Shown in pieces: positions 51,020 to 59,365 of a stretch of 64,000 nt of DNA. The position numbers and the translations under genes were made by a program. The DNA lies in NCBI RefSeq assembly GCF_002138415.1, contig NZ_CP015612.1:1280001-1344000 (forward strand), in the 5' to 3' direction. Under the pieces are notes generated by a model that had not been told where the DNA came from, ran no database searches, and worked only from the letters and a program-made list of their open reading frames with translations. Within the stretch, counting starts at the first letter, position 1, and every line of letters starts with the position of its first letter. The stretch is from Stenotrophomonas maltophilia (lineage in GTDB: Bacteria > Pseudomonadota > Gammaproteobacteria > Xanthomonadales > Xanthomonadaceae).

Positions 51020-52921
51020 ATGGATAAGGTTGTTGCGACGGAGGCGGCTGCCCCGCGTCGCCGAGGCACTAAGTTTAAGCTGACCTACCGGCAAATCTGC
51101 GAACTGAGCGTGGTCAAAGGGCCCGCTGAGGGACCGCGGGGCCGGACCATCATTGCTCCGCGCTCAGTCGCGGATGCTGGGAAGTCCTATCGGGTTCTGG
51201 ATGGCAACCAGGGAGCGCCCACCGGTTTTGGCTTCTACGTAGGCACGACCCGGACGACGTATGAGGTCGTGGTTCGAGGACCGTCAGGGGTTCGGCGGTT
51301 CTCACTGGGAAATGTGGCCGATATGGGGCCCGAGCAGGCCTATGAACTGGCCCGGCAGAAACTCGCCGTGGTTCGGGAGACTGGGGAGCACCCGTCTCGG
51401 CAGGAGGCCCGTAGCGAGCACCTGCTCGAGCTCAAAGGGGTCACCCTGGCCGATTGCTTCGCCGCCTATATCGAAGACCTCGAAAAGAAGGTTCGCAACA
51501 AGAAGGCCAAGCCGGCGAGCGTCCGAGCGGTTCAGGACAGCCTGGCGCGGTTCGCGCGCGCTGAGGTGGGACTGGCAGACAAAGCCATCCTGCGGTTAAC
51601 GGATCGGGATATCCACCAAGCCTTCGAGAATCTGCGGCGCTCGTCCATGGTCCGGTCCAATCGCATCCCGACGGCGATGCGAACCGCACTGGCCGACTAT
51701 CCCGACTGGGCGGAGCTCTCCACGCAGCAACTGGAGGCCCTGGGGATCAGCGGCCGTTATCTTCAGCGGGTCAAGGCGGCTGGGCGGGCATCCACCGAGC
51801 ATTCGTTCACCGATGCCAAGCGGGCCGTTGACTTGGTGCTCAAGCGGGAGCGGAAGGCTGCAGCACGGGACCAGCGCGAGCCGGTGCTGCGCTACAACCC
51901 TTTTCAGGTCATCCACGACGACGACCTGCTGCGCGACGCCCAGGAGCTTCGCCGGCACTACGAGCGGGCCGAGGTTAGAAACCCGTTGGGCGACGACACG
52001 CTGCCCCGGGTCCTGAAGGTGATCTTGGCTAGGCGGGACGAGCAGGGCGGGCTGAACGCCACGGGTGCGGACTACCTGCTGTTGACCCTGCTGTGGGGGA
52101 CGCGTCGCAGTGAGGCGGCCCAACTGCGGTGGTTCGACCGCTGTTCGCCCGGCGAGCTGCGGCAATCGGAGGTGTCTTGGGTCTGGCTGGCTGGGCCGGA
52201 CGAGGTAAACCCTTACACCCGCCGTGCAGGATCTCAGGTCTACCTCTTCGACACGAAGAGTGGGGAGGAGCGCTACCTTCCCGTGACTTACTTCGCTCAA
52301 AAAGTCTTGGAGCGTCGATTCGACGAGCGTCTAGGAGAAGCTGTCGCACAGAAGGCCTTGGCGGGCGCGGAGGTAGTGCTGAAGGCAGCCAAGACCAAGG
52401 GATCTCGCATTGAGTTGGTCGAGAGGCTGGAGAAAGAAGTGGAGCAGGCGAGTCGCGCGCTGGCTCGGTCGGTGTTCGTCTTCCCGGCCAGGTCCCATCG
52501 CAGTAAGACGGGGCACTATTCGGACAGCAAGTCCATCGTCGCAAATGTTCGCCGGGATGCAGGGCTCATGGATGTGCGAGCTGAAGTGGACATCGGGCTG
52601 ACGACGCACGATTTTCGGCGAACCTTGGGCCGCTACGCAGCTCTGCTGTTTGGGGAAAGCCGGATCGTCTCGCAGCTGCTTCACCATCACACGCCGGGGC
52701 CCGGGACGGATCGCATGGCTGCGGTCTCCGAACGCTACACCGAGCAGGAGTGGTCCAAGCTCCGGGAGGCCATGGGGCGGGTAGAGGAGCGCATGATTGC
52801 CATGAGCCCAAGGGTATGGAATCGCCTGAAGGGGACGGATCGACCGCGCTTGGACGAGGTGAACGATGCCCCCGTTTCTATCTTCGCGACCAGGAACCAA
52901 AGGATCGCACTGGATGATTGA
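51020..52921 (+). CDS. Large tyrosine recombinase (integrase 1)
   Basis: 633 residues from the ATG at 51020. N-terminal half is a variable arm/core-binding region with VTLADCFAAYIEDLEKK. The catalytic domain holds the Arg in LLLTLLWGTRRSEAAQL, HDFRR (His-x-x-Arg), HHHTPG and the nucleophile Tyr573 in SERYTEQEW. It carries a coiled insertion (LVERLEKEVEQASRALARSV) between the first Arg and the HDFRR motif, so it belongs to a long, uncharacterised integrase group. Runs away from mutS and overlaps the next gene. Confidence 0.9.
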   Translation: MDKVVATEAAAPRRRGTKFKLTYRQICELSVVKGPAEGPRGRTIIAPRSVADAGKSYRVLDGNQGAPTGFGFYVGTTRTTYEVVVRGPSGVRRFSLGNVADMGPEQAYELARQKLAVVRETGEHPSRQEARSEHLLELKGVTLADCFAAYIEDLEKKVRNKKAKPASVRAVQDSLARFARAEVGLADKAILRLTDRDIHQAFENLRRSSMVRSNRIPTAMRTALADYPDWAELSTQQLEALGISGRYLQRVKAAGRASTEHSFTDAKRAVDLVLKRERKAAARDQREPVLRYNPFQVIHDDDLLRDAQELRRHYERAEVRNPLGDDTLPRVLKVILARRDEQGGLNATGADYLLLTLLWGTRRSEAAQLRWFDRCSPGELRQSEVSWVWLAGPDEVNPYTRRAGSQVYLFDTKSGEERYLPVTYFAQKVLERRFDERLGEAVAQKALAGAEVVLKAAKTKGSRIELVERLEKEVEQASRALARSVFVFPARSHRSKTGHYSDSKSIVANVRRDAGLMDVRAEVDIGLTTHDFRRTLGRYAALLFGESRIVSQLLHHHTPGPGTDRMAAVSERYTEQEWSKLREAMGRVEERMIAMSPRVWNRLKGTDRPRLDEVNDAPVSIFATRNQRIALDD

Positions 52922-53642
52922 GGTCGTTCGCAGCGAGGAGGAATACCGCGCGCTGGCTGATGCTGCATTGGACAGGGAGTTGGAACGGGCCAAGGCCGGC
53001 CAGACCCCATCGTTGAGCAGCAAGGCAGCGGCCCGATTTCTGGGCGTTCATGTGGATACGCTTGGACAATGGCGTCGGCGGACGCCGCCATTGGGTCCTC
53101 CTTTTCAAAAGGGGGCAGGGGACAGCGGGGGCGGAGCCAACCAACACGTCCGCTATATGTTCGTCGACCCGGAAGAGTGGCAGTCGGCTCGAACGGGGAG
53201 GACGGTCAAAGAACGGCGGCTCGTGGATGAGCTGGAGTGCGTAAAGCAACGAGCACGGGAGCTGGAAATGGAGCTTGAGCTTCAGTCCCTGCGGGATCAG
53301 GTCGCTCGGATGACGAAGAAGGTAGGACGACTTCTGGCTCTCGAAACTTTGCAAGAATGCGTAGAAGTTTGTCACGAGTGGGTGACTATAGGCGACCAAG
53401 TGGTCGGTCACGTCCTGACGGTTCCCGAACCCGCTCTGGAGCAAGCATTGGGGGAAGGAACGGTGTGGGGGGCGTCCCTTGCTGAGGTGCTCTCTTGGCC
53501 TTGGGTGGATAGTGATGCGCGTGATCCGTTCTCAACTCTGATGGACGCAGCTTTGCTCCAATCCACGAAAAAACTAGCTCAGGAGCGGTCGGCGCAACGA
53601 GCTATAGATCTGGATCATCTGCTCCCCAAACCTTGCGAATAA
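52914..53642 (+). CDS. Helix-turn-helix protein coupled with integrase 1
   Basis: 242 residues from the ATG at 52914, overlapping the integrase stop by eight bases. An AlpA/MerR-type helix-turn-helix is visible: SSKAAARFLGVHVDTLGQWR, then MFVDPEEWQSARTG. A long coiled coil follows (ELECVKQRARELEMELELQS). Probably a recombination directionality factor or regulator for the integrase. C-terminal half of unknown function. Confidence 0.6.
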   Translation: MIEVVRSEEEYRALADAALDRELERAKAGQTPSLSSKAAARFLGVHVDTLGQWRRRTPPLGPPFQKGAGDSGGGANQHVRYMFVDPEEWQSARTGRTVKERRLVDELECVKQRARELEMELELQSLRDQVARMTKKVGRLLALETLQECVEVCHEWVTIGDQVVGHVLTVPEPALEQALGEGTVWGASLAEVLSWPWVDSDARDPFSTLMDAALLQSTKKLAQERSAQRAIDLDHLLPKPCE

Positions 53643-53742
53643 GGTTTGGGATGGCCGGGAGGTTGCTCTGTAACTCGGGGTGCAAAAGTGTGGCGCAATG
53701 GGGGATTGTCGAAGTCTTATGACGAAGAAAGGAGAGTCGCAG

Positions 53743-54258
53743 ATGACTAAGCCAAAGGTTGCCTTGTTCGCGTTCGAACGAGATGGGCATCTTCTAGATG
53801 CTTTTGCAGTTTCGAGCACTAACCAGCTGACAATAATTCCGACAAAGCTTGATATCGCGACTGCGGCATCCAAGCTGGAAAGCGATGGATTTGAGATCGC
53901 TGAAGAGGGCGATTATGCGGTTGCGGAAGCGCTGGATCATGCTGAAGTCGTCACCTTAGGTCCGCTCTCGGTGTATTTCGATGGTGTGACCGGTGAGGGC
54001 GTGTGGCCGGTTTTGAAATACGTCAAGGGGAAAGCAGTCCCGGTTTCAGATGGATTCGTTGCGTATAGCCATGGCACGTGCATGGGTTTTGCGCTTCTCG
54101 AAAACGACGCAATAGCAAAGCTCAGTGGGCCAAGCGCCACACCTGAAAAGATGCCGAGTCTCGGGGGGCTTACAAGTGAGGGTCCCGCCCCGCCCGCATT
54201 GGCTGAAGGGCCAGGGAGCCAGAGCCAACAGGGGGTGAAGAGGAGAGGGGTTAAGTAG
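53743..54258 (+). CDS. Hypothetical protein
   Basis: 171 residues from the ATG at 53743, chosen for the AAAGGAGAG ribosome site nine bases upstream. The protein is soluble and acidic, with VALFAFERDGHLLDAFAVSS at the N-terminus and a Gly/Pro/Ser-rich tail. No family recognised. The lower GC and mixed codon use fit accessory DNA. Its end overlaps the convergent 79-residue gene by eight bases. Confidence 0.55.
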   Translation: MTKPKVALFAFERDGHLLDAFAVSSTNQLTIIPTKLDIATAASKLESDGFEIAEEGDYAVAEALDHAEVVTLGPLSVYFDGVTGEGVWPVLKYVKGKAVPVSDGFVAYSHGTCMGFALLENDAIAKLSGPSATPEKMPSLGGLTSEGPAPPALAEGPGSQSQQGVKRRGVK

Positions 54259-54490
54259 TAGGTTTGCGTCCAGCCTTTTGCCTTGTCGCGTTGCCCAAGG
54301 GCTTGGGAACGCTTGAAATGTCTTGGTCCTTCCACCGGGTGAGATATTGCGGTGCCCAGTTGTGATATTGATCCTGCCAGTGAGCAATGCAGAGGTCCGT
54401 CGCGGAGTCCGCCTCCTTCTTGGCCTGTTTAGCAGGAAGGCGGCTTAGTGCTGCCAAGAAGGCGGAGTTCCAAAAATCTTCAATGTTCAT
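54251..54490 (-). CDS. Small hypothetical protein
   Basis: 79 residues, MNIEDFWNSAFLAALSRLPA at the start, then QAKKEADSATDLCIAHWQDQ and a basic end. Unknown. The ribosome site GAGGG lies inside a hairpin two bases before the ATG (54493-54515). Overlaps the opposite gene at its 3' end. Confidence 0.5.
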   Translation of the reverse strand: MNIEDFWNSAFLAALSRLPAKQAKKEADSATDLCIAHWQDQYHNWAPQYLTRWKDQDISSVPKPLGNATRQKAGRKPTT

Positions 54491-54492
54491 GT

Positions 54493-54515
54493 GAGTCCCT
54501 CAGTTAGAGGGACTC
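54493..54515. terminator. Hairpin in front of the 79-residue gene
   Basis: Nine-base perfect stem GAGTCCCTC/GAGGGACTC, loop AGTTA. On the plus strand it is followed by TTTCT, a weak terminator for plus-strand transcripts. On the minus strand it contains the likely ribosome site of the gene starting at 54490. Confidence 0.6.
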
Positions 54516-54539
54516 TTTCTAGCGCCTGTCTTGCTTCTG

Positions 54540-55712
54540 TCAAGACGTCCCGATTCGAGCTTTAGGTTGGAGCGCTCCCGGACACATCTCCGTTGGCATC
54601 AATCTTCCTAGTGATGCAAGGGCCGAGGCAAAAGTAGCGGCGGACCCTAGTCGCGATATTTGGAGTAGCTCGTTCAGACCCGTATCGCTGCGCAGGGCGA
54701 CTTCCTCATACTGGCACACCGGTAGCTCTCGGTTGTCTTTGAAGCGACGGTCAGGGCCGCCCTTCTTATTTACGTATCGCCATGTGCGGTCAACGACCGT
54801 CGCGTCACGCGGAACGCCGCCATCCTCGATAAAGCGGGTCGATGATACGAGGACCTGAAGTCCTTGGTAGCTCACAGCCCCCACGCCATTTGCGTCGTAG
54901 ATCAGGACGCGGTCCGGAAAAAAGTGAAGTGTTTGCGTTCCGACGTTGACCGCGATGGTCTGGATATTGGTTTGAACAAATGGCGGGGGAGTAGACAGAA
55001 ATCGCGTTAGCTTGCGCTCCACGACAGTTCCAGCACCTGCGTGATACTTCCGATCAAAGACGCGCGCATGGGAGGAGACGTGCCATGTTGCGTTGGCTGA
55101 CGCCAATCCGTTCGCACCTGCATGGAGGGCCTCCAATGCTTTCTCCATCGGCTCGTCCAGCTCATACATGAGGACCACGGTCTTTCGGAGCTGGTCCTTC
55201 AGATAGGCTGCAACGATGCCCGCCGCACCCAGCACTGCCAACACCACCAGTGCCCAGCCCGGGGCCCTGTTGGCCGCGGCTACTAAAAAGAGCACCGTTG
55301 AAAGAACAGCTATGCCAGGCCAAATGCGCCACTTCTGCTTCTTCGCGTTGAGCTCGTCCAGCAGTGCTCGGGACGACGAGTCGACAATAGTGGTCGCCTC
55401 TGCCGAATCGATGTCCACCATTGGGCCGTGCGTTTGAGAAATGCTTGGCGGCTGATGCGGTATCGGAAGGACCGGCGGGGTGCCGAACACTGGACGGCCT
55501 GGGGCATTGGATGATGTTGGACGGGGGCGAGGGGACCCTGAGGGAATGGTGGCCCGGTAATAGATTCCGCCGGCACCCATATGGACATAGTTGCCTCGCG
55601 GACCGGCTCCGACCCGAAAGCCCTTGATTCCGGCTGATACGCCGACGCCACCCTTCGATAGGTTGAATCGCAGCGGCCCAACTCTCACGCTCTTTCGAAG
55701 ATAAAGTCCCAC
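54540..55712 (-). CDS. DUF4236 domain membrane protein
   Basis: 390 residues. The N-terminal 55 residues (LYLRKSVRVGPLRFNLSKGG, then GVSAGIKGF and GPRGNYVHMG) are the DUF4236 motif found in phage and mobile-element proteins. Two membrane spans follow at about 130-170 (WPGIAVLSTVLFLVAAANRA), then a long cytosolic domain. Function unknown. Confidence 0.75.
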   Translation of the reverse strand: MGLYLRKSVRVGPLRFNLSKGGVGVSAGIKGFRVGAGPRGNYVHMGAGGIYYRATIPSGSPRPRPTSSNAPGRPVFGTPPVLPIPHQPPSISQTHGPMVDIDSAEATTIVDSSSRALLDELNAKKQKWRIWPGIAVLSTVLFLVAAANRAPGWALVVLAVLGAAGIVAAYLKDQLRKTVVLMYELDEPMEKALEALHAGANGLASANATWHVSSHARVFDRKYHAGAGTVVERKLTRFLSTPPPFVQTNIQTIAVNVGTQTLHFFPDRVLIYDANGVGAVSYQGLQVLVSSTRFIEDGGVPRDATVVDRTWRYVNKKGGPDRRFKDNRELPVCQYEEVALRSDTGLNELLQISRLGSAATFASALASLGRLMPTEMCPGALQPKARIGTS

Positions 55713-55799
55713 GCTCAGGCCCTCCTAGGCCTCCTTGCCAGACGTCTATATAGCACGGGGTTCGGTCGAAAATCGGCCCAAAGCAGTCGAGGGATGCTG

Positions 55800-56186
55800 C
55801 TAAACCTCGGTGTTTGGCGGCAGCAGTCGCTGGATGCACTCAGCGCGGGCCTTGGGCTCCATCCTGGAAAGCGACACCAACACTTCCGCCAGCTGGTCCT
55901 GCTGACGCGGAGGCTGCTGCCCCAGCGCCAAAACAGCATCGGCCATGCTCGTGCTGCTGGCCAGCAAGTAGGCCGGAGGGACTTCAAGGGCCTTGGCCAT
56001 CTCAAACAGGGCCTCCAGGCTGATAGACATAGCTCCCGACTCGTATCGGGAGATGCGTGCTGAGGCTGTGTCTTTGTCCAAGCCCATTCGCACTCCTACC
56101 TCGCGCTGACTCAAGCCCCGAAGTTCGCGGGCTTGGCACAGGCGTGCTGCCACAACGTCCCGGGGAGCGGGAGTGGCGGGCGTCAC
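55800..56186 (-). CDS. XRE-family transcriptional regulator
   Basis: 128 residues, start placed at GTG 56186 (no ATG in frame). Helix-turn-helix ARELRGLSQREVGVRMGLDK with TASARISRYESGAMSISLEA, typical XRE/Cro repressor. The C-terminal part is short and charged. It is divergent from the exported-protein gene at 56298, and a symmetric palindrome lies between them, which suggests auto-repression and control of that gene. Confidence 0.8.
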   Translation of the reverse strand: MTPATPAPRDVVAARLCQARELRGLSQREVGVRMGLDKDTASARISRYESGAMSISLEALFEMAKALEVPPAYLLASSTSMADAVLALGQQPPRQQDQLAEVLVSLSRMEPKARAECIQRLLPPNTEV

Positions 56187-56232
56187 AGGCTGAACGGATG
56201 CAATGCAGGCATGCCGACAGGATGACTGAACC

Positions 56233-56267
56233 CTTACGCCACGGGTAGACTCTACGTGACACGTAAG
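56233..56267. promoter_or_regulatory. 35-bp symmetric palindrome, operator candidate
   Basis: CTTACG at 56233-56238 mirrors CGTAAG at 56262-56267, and GTAGA at 56245-56249 mirrors TCTAC at 56251-56255, all around the same centre at 56250. Position between the divergent XRE gene and the exported-protein gene makes it the probable operator of the XRE protein. Confidence 0.65.
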
Positions 56268-56297
56268 TTTGTCGCAACCCAGCGCAAGGAGCAGGGC

Positions 56298-57158
56298 ATG
56301 AAGAGGCAGTGGGCGGCAGTCATGGGCGTGTTTGCCCTGACCGCAAGCGTGGCAGTGCAGGCGCAAGACGGAGGGGGGCTTCTTCGACAGATCGGGCGTG
56401 CCATTACGGGAACCCCGCAGGCATCCGTGGAGAGGGCCAAAAGCCCCTATCTGGACCCGCCGGGGACCTATTGGGACTTGGATGCGGACGAACTGGCAGG
56501 CGCACAGCACATTCGCGCCGGCTTGGCGTCCACGGCCTCGGGTGGCTATCACACCTGCGACGCGCGGTTGATCGCGTCCACCCGCTCCAGCTATCGCCTG
56601 AGCAAGGCCGAGCGGGAGCAGTGCCTCTACGGCGAGTGGTTGATGGATACCAAGCGCCATGGTTCCAATGGCATCACCGCCCATGAGCCCGAGGCGATCG
56701 AGCGCAAGTATGGCGGAGCCTTTGACGCACGGGCAGAGCGCTTCCGGGGCATCAACCGGTTCGCCGTTCGTCCCCATTTGGTCGACCAGCCGGCATACGA
56801 CCATAAGCGTGGCGTCTTGGACATTTATGTCCCGATTCCTTGGCTCACCGGCTTCCAACTTGAAGGCATCACCGGCGAGGGGTTTGTCCCCACAAGCGCT
56901 CGGAGTGAACGATCCGTTTGGACGCCTCAGCACGGCGGCCACTTCCATCTCCCGCTCCGCATGAGCGAGAGCGAAGCCGCGGGGCTGTTCCGGCAAGGCA
57001 GGGACGCCAAGGACGATTTGGTGGTCTTCACGGTGAAGCGGGTCTGGATCGAAAACGGCGGGCCGCGCGCAGAGGTTGACGTCGAGCGCGTCCACATTGG
57101 CTATCGAAACGAGGTCATCGGTGTTGACCTGACCAAGCGGAAGAAGGGGGAGTCGTGA
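56298..57158 (+). CDS. Secreted or periplasmic hypothetical protein
   Basis: 286 residues from the ATG at 56298 (AAGGAG upstream). Signal peptide MKRQWAAVMGVFALTASVAV with AQA cleavage region. The mature part contains an unusual mix: DARLIASTRSSYRLSKAERE, HGSNGITAHEPEAIERKYGG and GHFHLPLRMSESEAAGLFRQ. No family recognised. Overlaps the following lipoprotein gene at its stop (TGATG), so the two are co-translated. Confidence 0.65.
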   Translation: MKRQWAAVMGVFALTASVAVQAQDGGGLLRQIGRAITGTPQASVERAKSPYLDPPGTYWDLDADELAGAQHIRAGLASTASGGYHTCDARLIASTRSSYRLSKAEREQCLYGEWLMDTKRHGSNGITAHEPEAIERKYGGAFDARAERFRGINRFAVRPHLVDQPAYDHKRGVLDIYVPIPWLTGFQLEGITGEGFVPTSARSERSVWTPQHGGHFHLPLRMSESEAAGLFRQGRDAKDDLVVFTVKRVWIENGGPRAEVDVERVHIGYRNEVIGVDLTKRKKGES

Positions 57159-57547
57159 TGGAAACGAACAAATGGAAGTGGTTCTCGGCACGTGTCCTGA
57201 TGCTGACCTTGTCGGCCTGCGGCTCAGAGCCTGCGCCGAGCGAAGAAGATGCGGTCAAAGCAGTCGAGCGTTTCTTCACCGAGCAAGGTCGCCAGGCCAC
57301 CTTGCAGCGGTCGTGGAGACTGGAAGTGACGGATGCCAACGGCCTGAAGCTGGAGTGCGAGAAGCAGCCGAACGGGGGCCGGGAGTGCCAGGCCACGGGG
57401 AAAGTCGAAGCGATTGGCTACATCGGTGGCCAGCCGACCACACCTGAGGCCAAGGAGATGCGCTTGAAGATGCGAATGACGTTCCGTCCTGCAGGAGACG
57501 GATGGGAGCTGGTCAACATGGTTGATGAGGGAACAGGCGCGGGCTGA
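57158..57547 (+). CDS. Small lipoprotein
   Basis: 129 residues from the ATG at 57158. Lipobox LSAC at residues 18-21. The mature domain has AVKAVERFFTEQGRQATLQR, then LKLECEKQPNGGRECQATGK with two cysteines, and WELVNMVDEG. Probably an outer-membrane lipoprotein. Second gene of the XRE-linked exported-protein cluster. Confidence 0.7.
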   Translation: METNKWKWFSARVLMLTLSACGSEPAPSEEDAVKAVERFFTEQGRQATLQRSWRLEVTDANGLKLECEKQPNGGRECQATGKVEAIGYIGGQPTTPEAKEMRLKMRMTFRPAGDGWELVNMVDEGTGAG

Positions 57548-57618
57548 CGCGGCATCTACCTCTTGCCACCCGCCTGCTCAGCGGTCGGGTGGTTGCTACT
57601 CTCGGAAAAGGACAAGAA

Positions 57619-58116
57619 ATGAACCGTCATGCTTCGAACCCGGTGCTTTACGCGCCGACAGGGCCGGCCGCCCTGATTCTGCCGGCTACCATCTTGGGTC
57701 CCATCGGGCTGTTGTTTTTGGGGGCTGGGCTCGACGGCCTAAAAAGCGGCCACTTGATGGGTGTGGTTTACTGCGGCGGCGGAGCGGCCATGTTTGGCTT
57801 CTTGGTCTTCTGCTTGATGCTGCACTTGCGAGCCCAGCGACTGTGGGCGTGGCACGTCAGGACCGGGAGAATCCCGTATCCCCGCAAAGGAGGGTTCTTC
57901 AAAGGCGCACTTGTGGGGGCTGGGGTAGGGCTAGCGATCGTCGTTGCCTGTGCCGTGCTTGGTTTGAAATTTGCGGAGCACCCTGCCTACGGAGAGGTCG
58001 CCACCGCAGCCTTCTACGTCGCCTTCCTGTGGAGCCTGCCCGTCATCGTGGTGCCCGCAATCGTCCTTGGGTGGGCAAAGCGGGCATGGGACAGGACTGC
58101 CACGCCCTCTAGCTAG
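57619..58116 (+). CDS. Membrane protein
   Basis: 165 residues from the ATG at 57619, with AAAGGA upstream. Four hydrophobic spans: AALILPATILGPIGLLFLGA, GVVYCGGGAAMFGFLVFCLM, KGALVGAGVGLAIVVACAVL and AFYVAFLWSLPVIVVPAIVL. No family recognised. Third gene of the cluster with the secreted protein and the lipoprotein; 71 bases downstream of them, so co-transcription is likely but not certain. Confidence 0.65.
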   Translation: MNRHASNPVLYAPTGPAALILPATILGPIGLLFLGAGLDGLKSGHLMGVVYCGGGAAMFGFLVFCLMLHLRAQRLWAWHVRTGRIPYPRKGGFFKGALVGAGVGLAIVVACAVLGLKFAEHPAYGEVATAAFYVAFLWSLPVIVVPAIVLGWAKRAWDRTATPSS

Positions 58117-58269
58117 TTACATCATGGTTGTTATCTGACCGACTACACCTGTCAATCCAGGGCCATATCTCAGTGGCTGTGGGAAGTCTGGTGGCTGGGC
58201 TAAAGACTTCAAAATCCAAGCCGATAATGCTTCCTCAAGACCGTCAGCGGTTTGCCAGAGGAGCAATGG

Positions 58270-59235
58270 ATGCGGAAGACTCTGATTTTCGGGAATGGTC
58301 TAGGAATGGCGCTTGACCCTGGGCTGTTTAGCTTGGATGACGCCATCGGTCGTGCTTGGGACGGAGAGGGGATCTTCGACCAAGAAACGCGCGCGCTTGT
58401 CAGGTGCTGCCTGGTTGATGATGGAGACACCGAGCGTCCTCACGGCGAGGATGACTTGGACGCTCTTCAGTTGGTGGTCTCGTCCTGTGACTTCCTGGAT
58501 CGTATGAGCCAAGGTGGCGCTCACTGGCTCAGTCAACATGGGCAGCGCTTCCCTGCGGCCGTGCGCAAGTTCCTTTACCAGACGGCGCTCCAGTTTCATC
58601 AGCGAGAGGTCGTCCTGCCAATCGAGTTCGTTGGGCCATTGGCCGCCTTTCTTCACGAGACTCAATCACACGTTGCGACGCTCAACTACGACAACCTGCT
58701 GTATCAGCGAATGATTGAAGCGCACGTCTTGAACGGCTACGGCGGCGCGCTCGTAGACGGCATGCTTTCGAGCGGCTTCGCTCCCGAGAACCTCGAGCGC
58801 AAGTGGGGCCGGACGTTCGGCTACTACCTTCATCTACATGGCTCGCCGCTGTTCGTCGATCAAGATGAAACTGTGCGAAAGCTGACGCAAGGCGAGCTTG
58901 GTGGCGACGACGATGTAGTGGGGTCCCACATTGTGCTGACGCACGTTAAGCATAAGCCAACGGTCATCGCAGCGTCGCCCCTGTTGCAAAGCTACTGGGA
59001 ACACCTCGAGCTGGCCTTGGCCGAGTCCGGAGAGGTCATCTTGTTCGGCTACTCAGGACTGGACACCCACCTCAACGAGCTACTGGAGCGGCGTTCGCCG
59101 GAGAGCATTCGGGTGGTCGAGTGGATAGGCGCTGGCGAGCATGATGAGCGCGAGAAGTTCTGGAGAAAGGCGCTCGGCAAGGAGCCAATCCTTAGACAAA
59201 TGGATAGCATCTTGGCGTTTACGGAATGGGCTTGA
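58270..59235 (+). CDS. SIR2-like protein
   Basis: 321 residues from the ATG at 58270, chosen for GAGGAG six bases upstream (TTG 58252 is less likely). Rossmann-like opening KTLIFGNGLGMALDPG, then HVATLNYDNLLYQRM, LHLHGSPLF and the SIR2_2-type EVILFGYSGLDTHLNELL. SIR2 proteins of this type cleave NAD+ in several antiphage systems (DSR, Thoeris). The HGS motif keeps the position of the catalytic histidine. No ThsB or other partner is adjacent, so it may act alone or be an orphan. Confidence 0.72.
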   Translation: MRKTLIFGNGLGMALDPGLFSLDDAIGRAWDGEGIFDQETRALVRCCLVDDGDTERPHGEDDLDALQLVVSSCDFLDRMSQGGAHWLSQHGQRFPAAVRKFLYQTALQFHQREVVLPIEFVGPLAAFLHETQSHVATLNYDNLLYQRMIEAHVLNGYGGALVDGMLSSGFAPENLERKWGRTFGYYLHLHGSPLFVDQDETVRKLTQGELGGDDDVVGSHIVLTHVKHKPTVIAASPLLQSYWEHLELALAESGEVILFGYSGLDTHLNELLERRSPESIRVVEWIGAGEHDEREKFWRKALGKEPILRQMDSILAFTEWA

Positions 59236-59365
59236 GGCCTGCGTGTAAGTCTCAAGGGGGGGCGTAGAGGCACCACTAATCGCCAGGCGCAAGGCATCAT
59301 TGGCGCAGCCTCGGCTATGTTATGCCAATACTCACTCGTCCACGGGCGGCTGATCCGCGCTGTCC

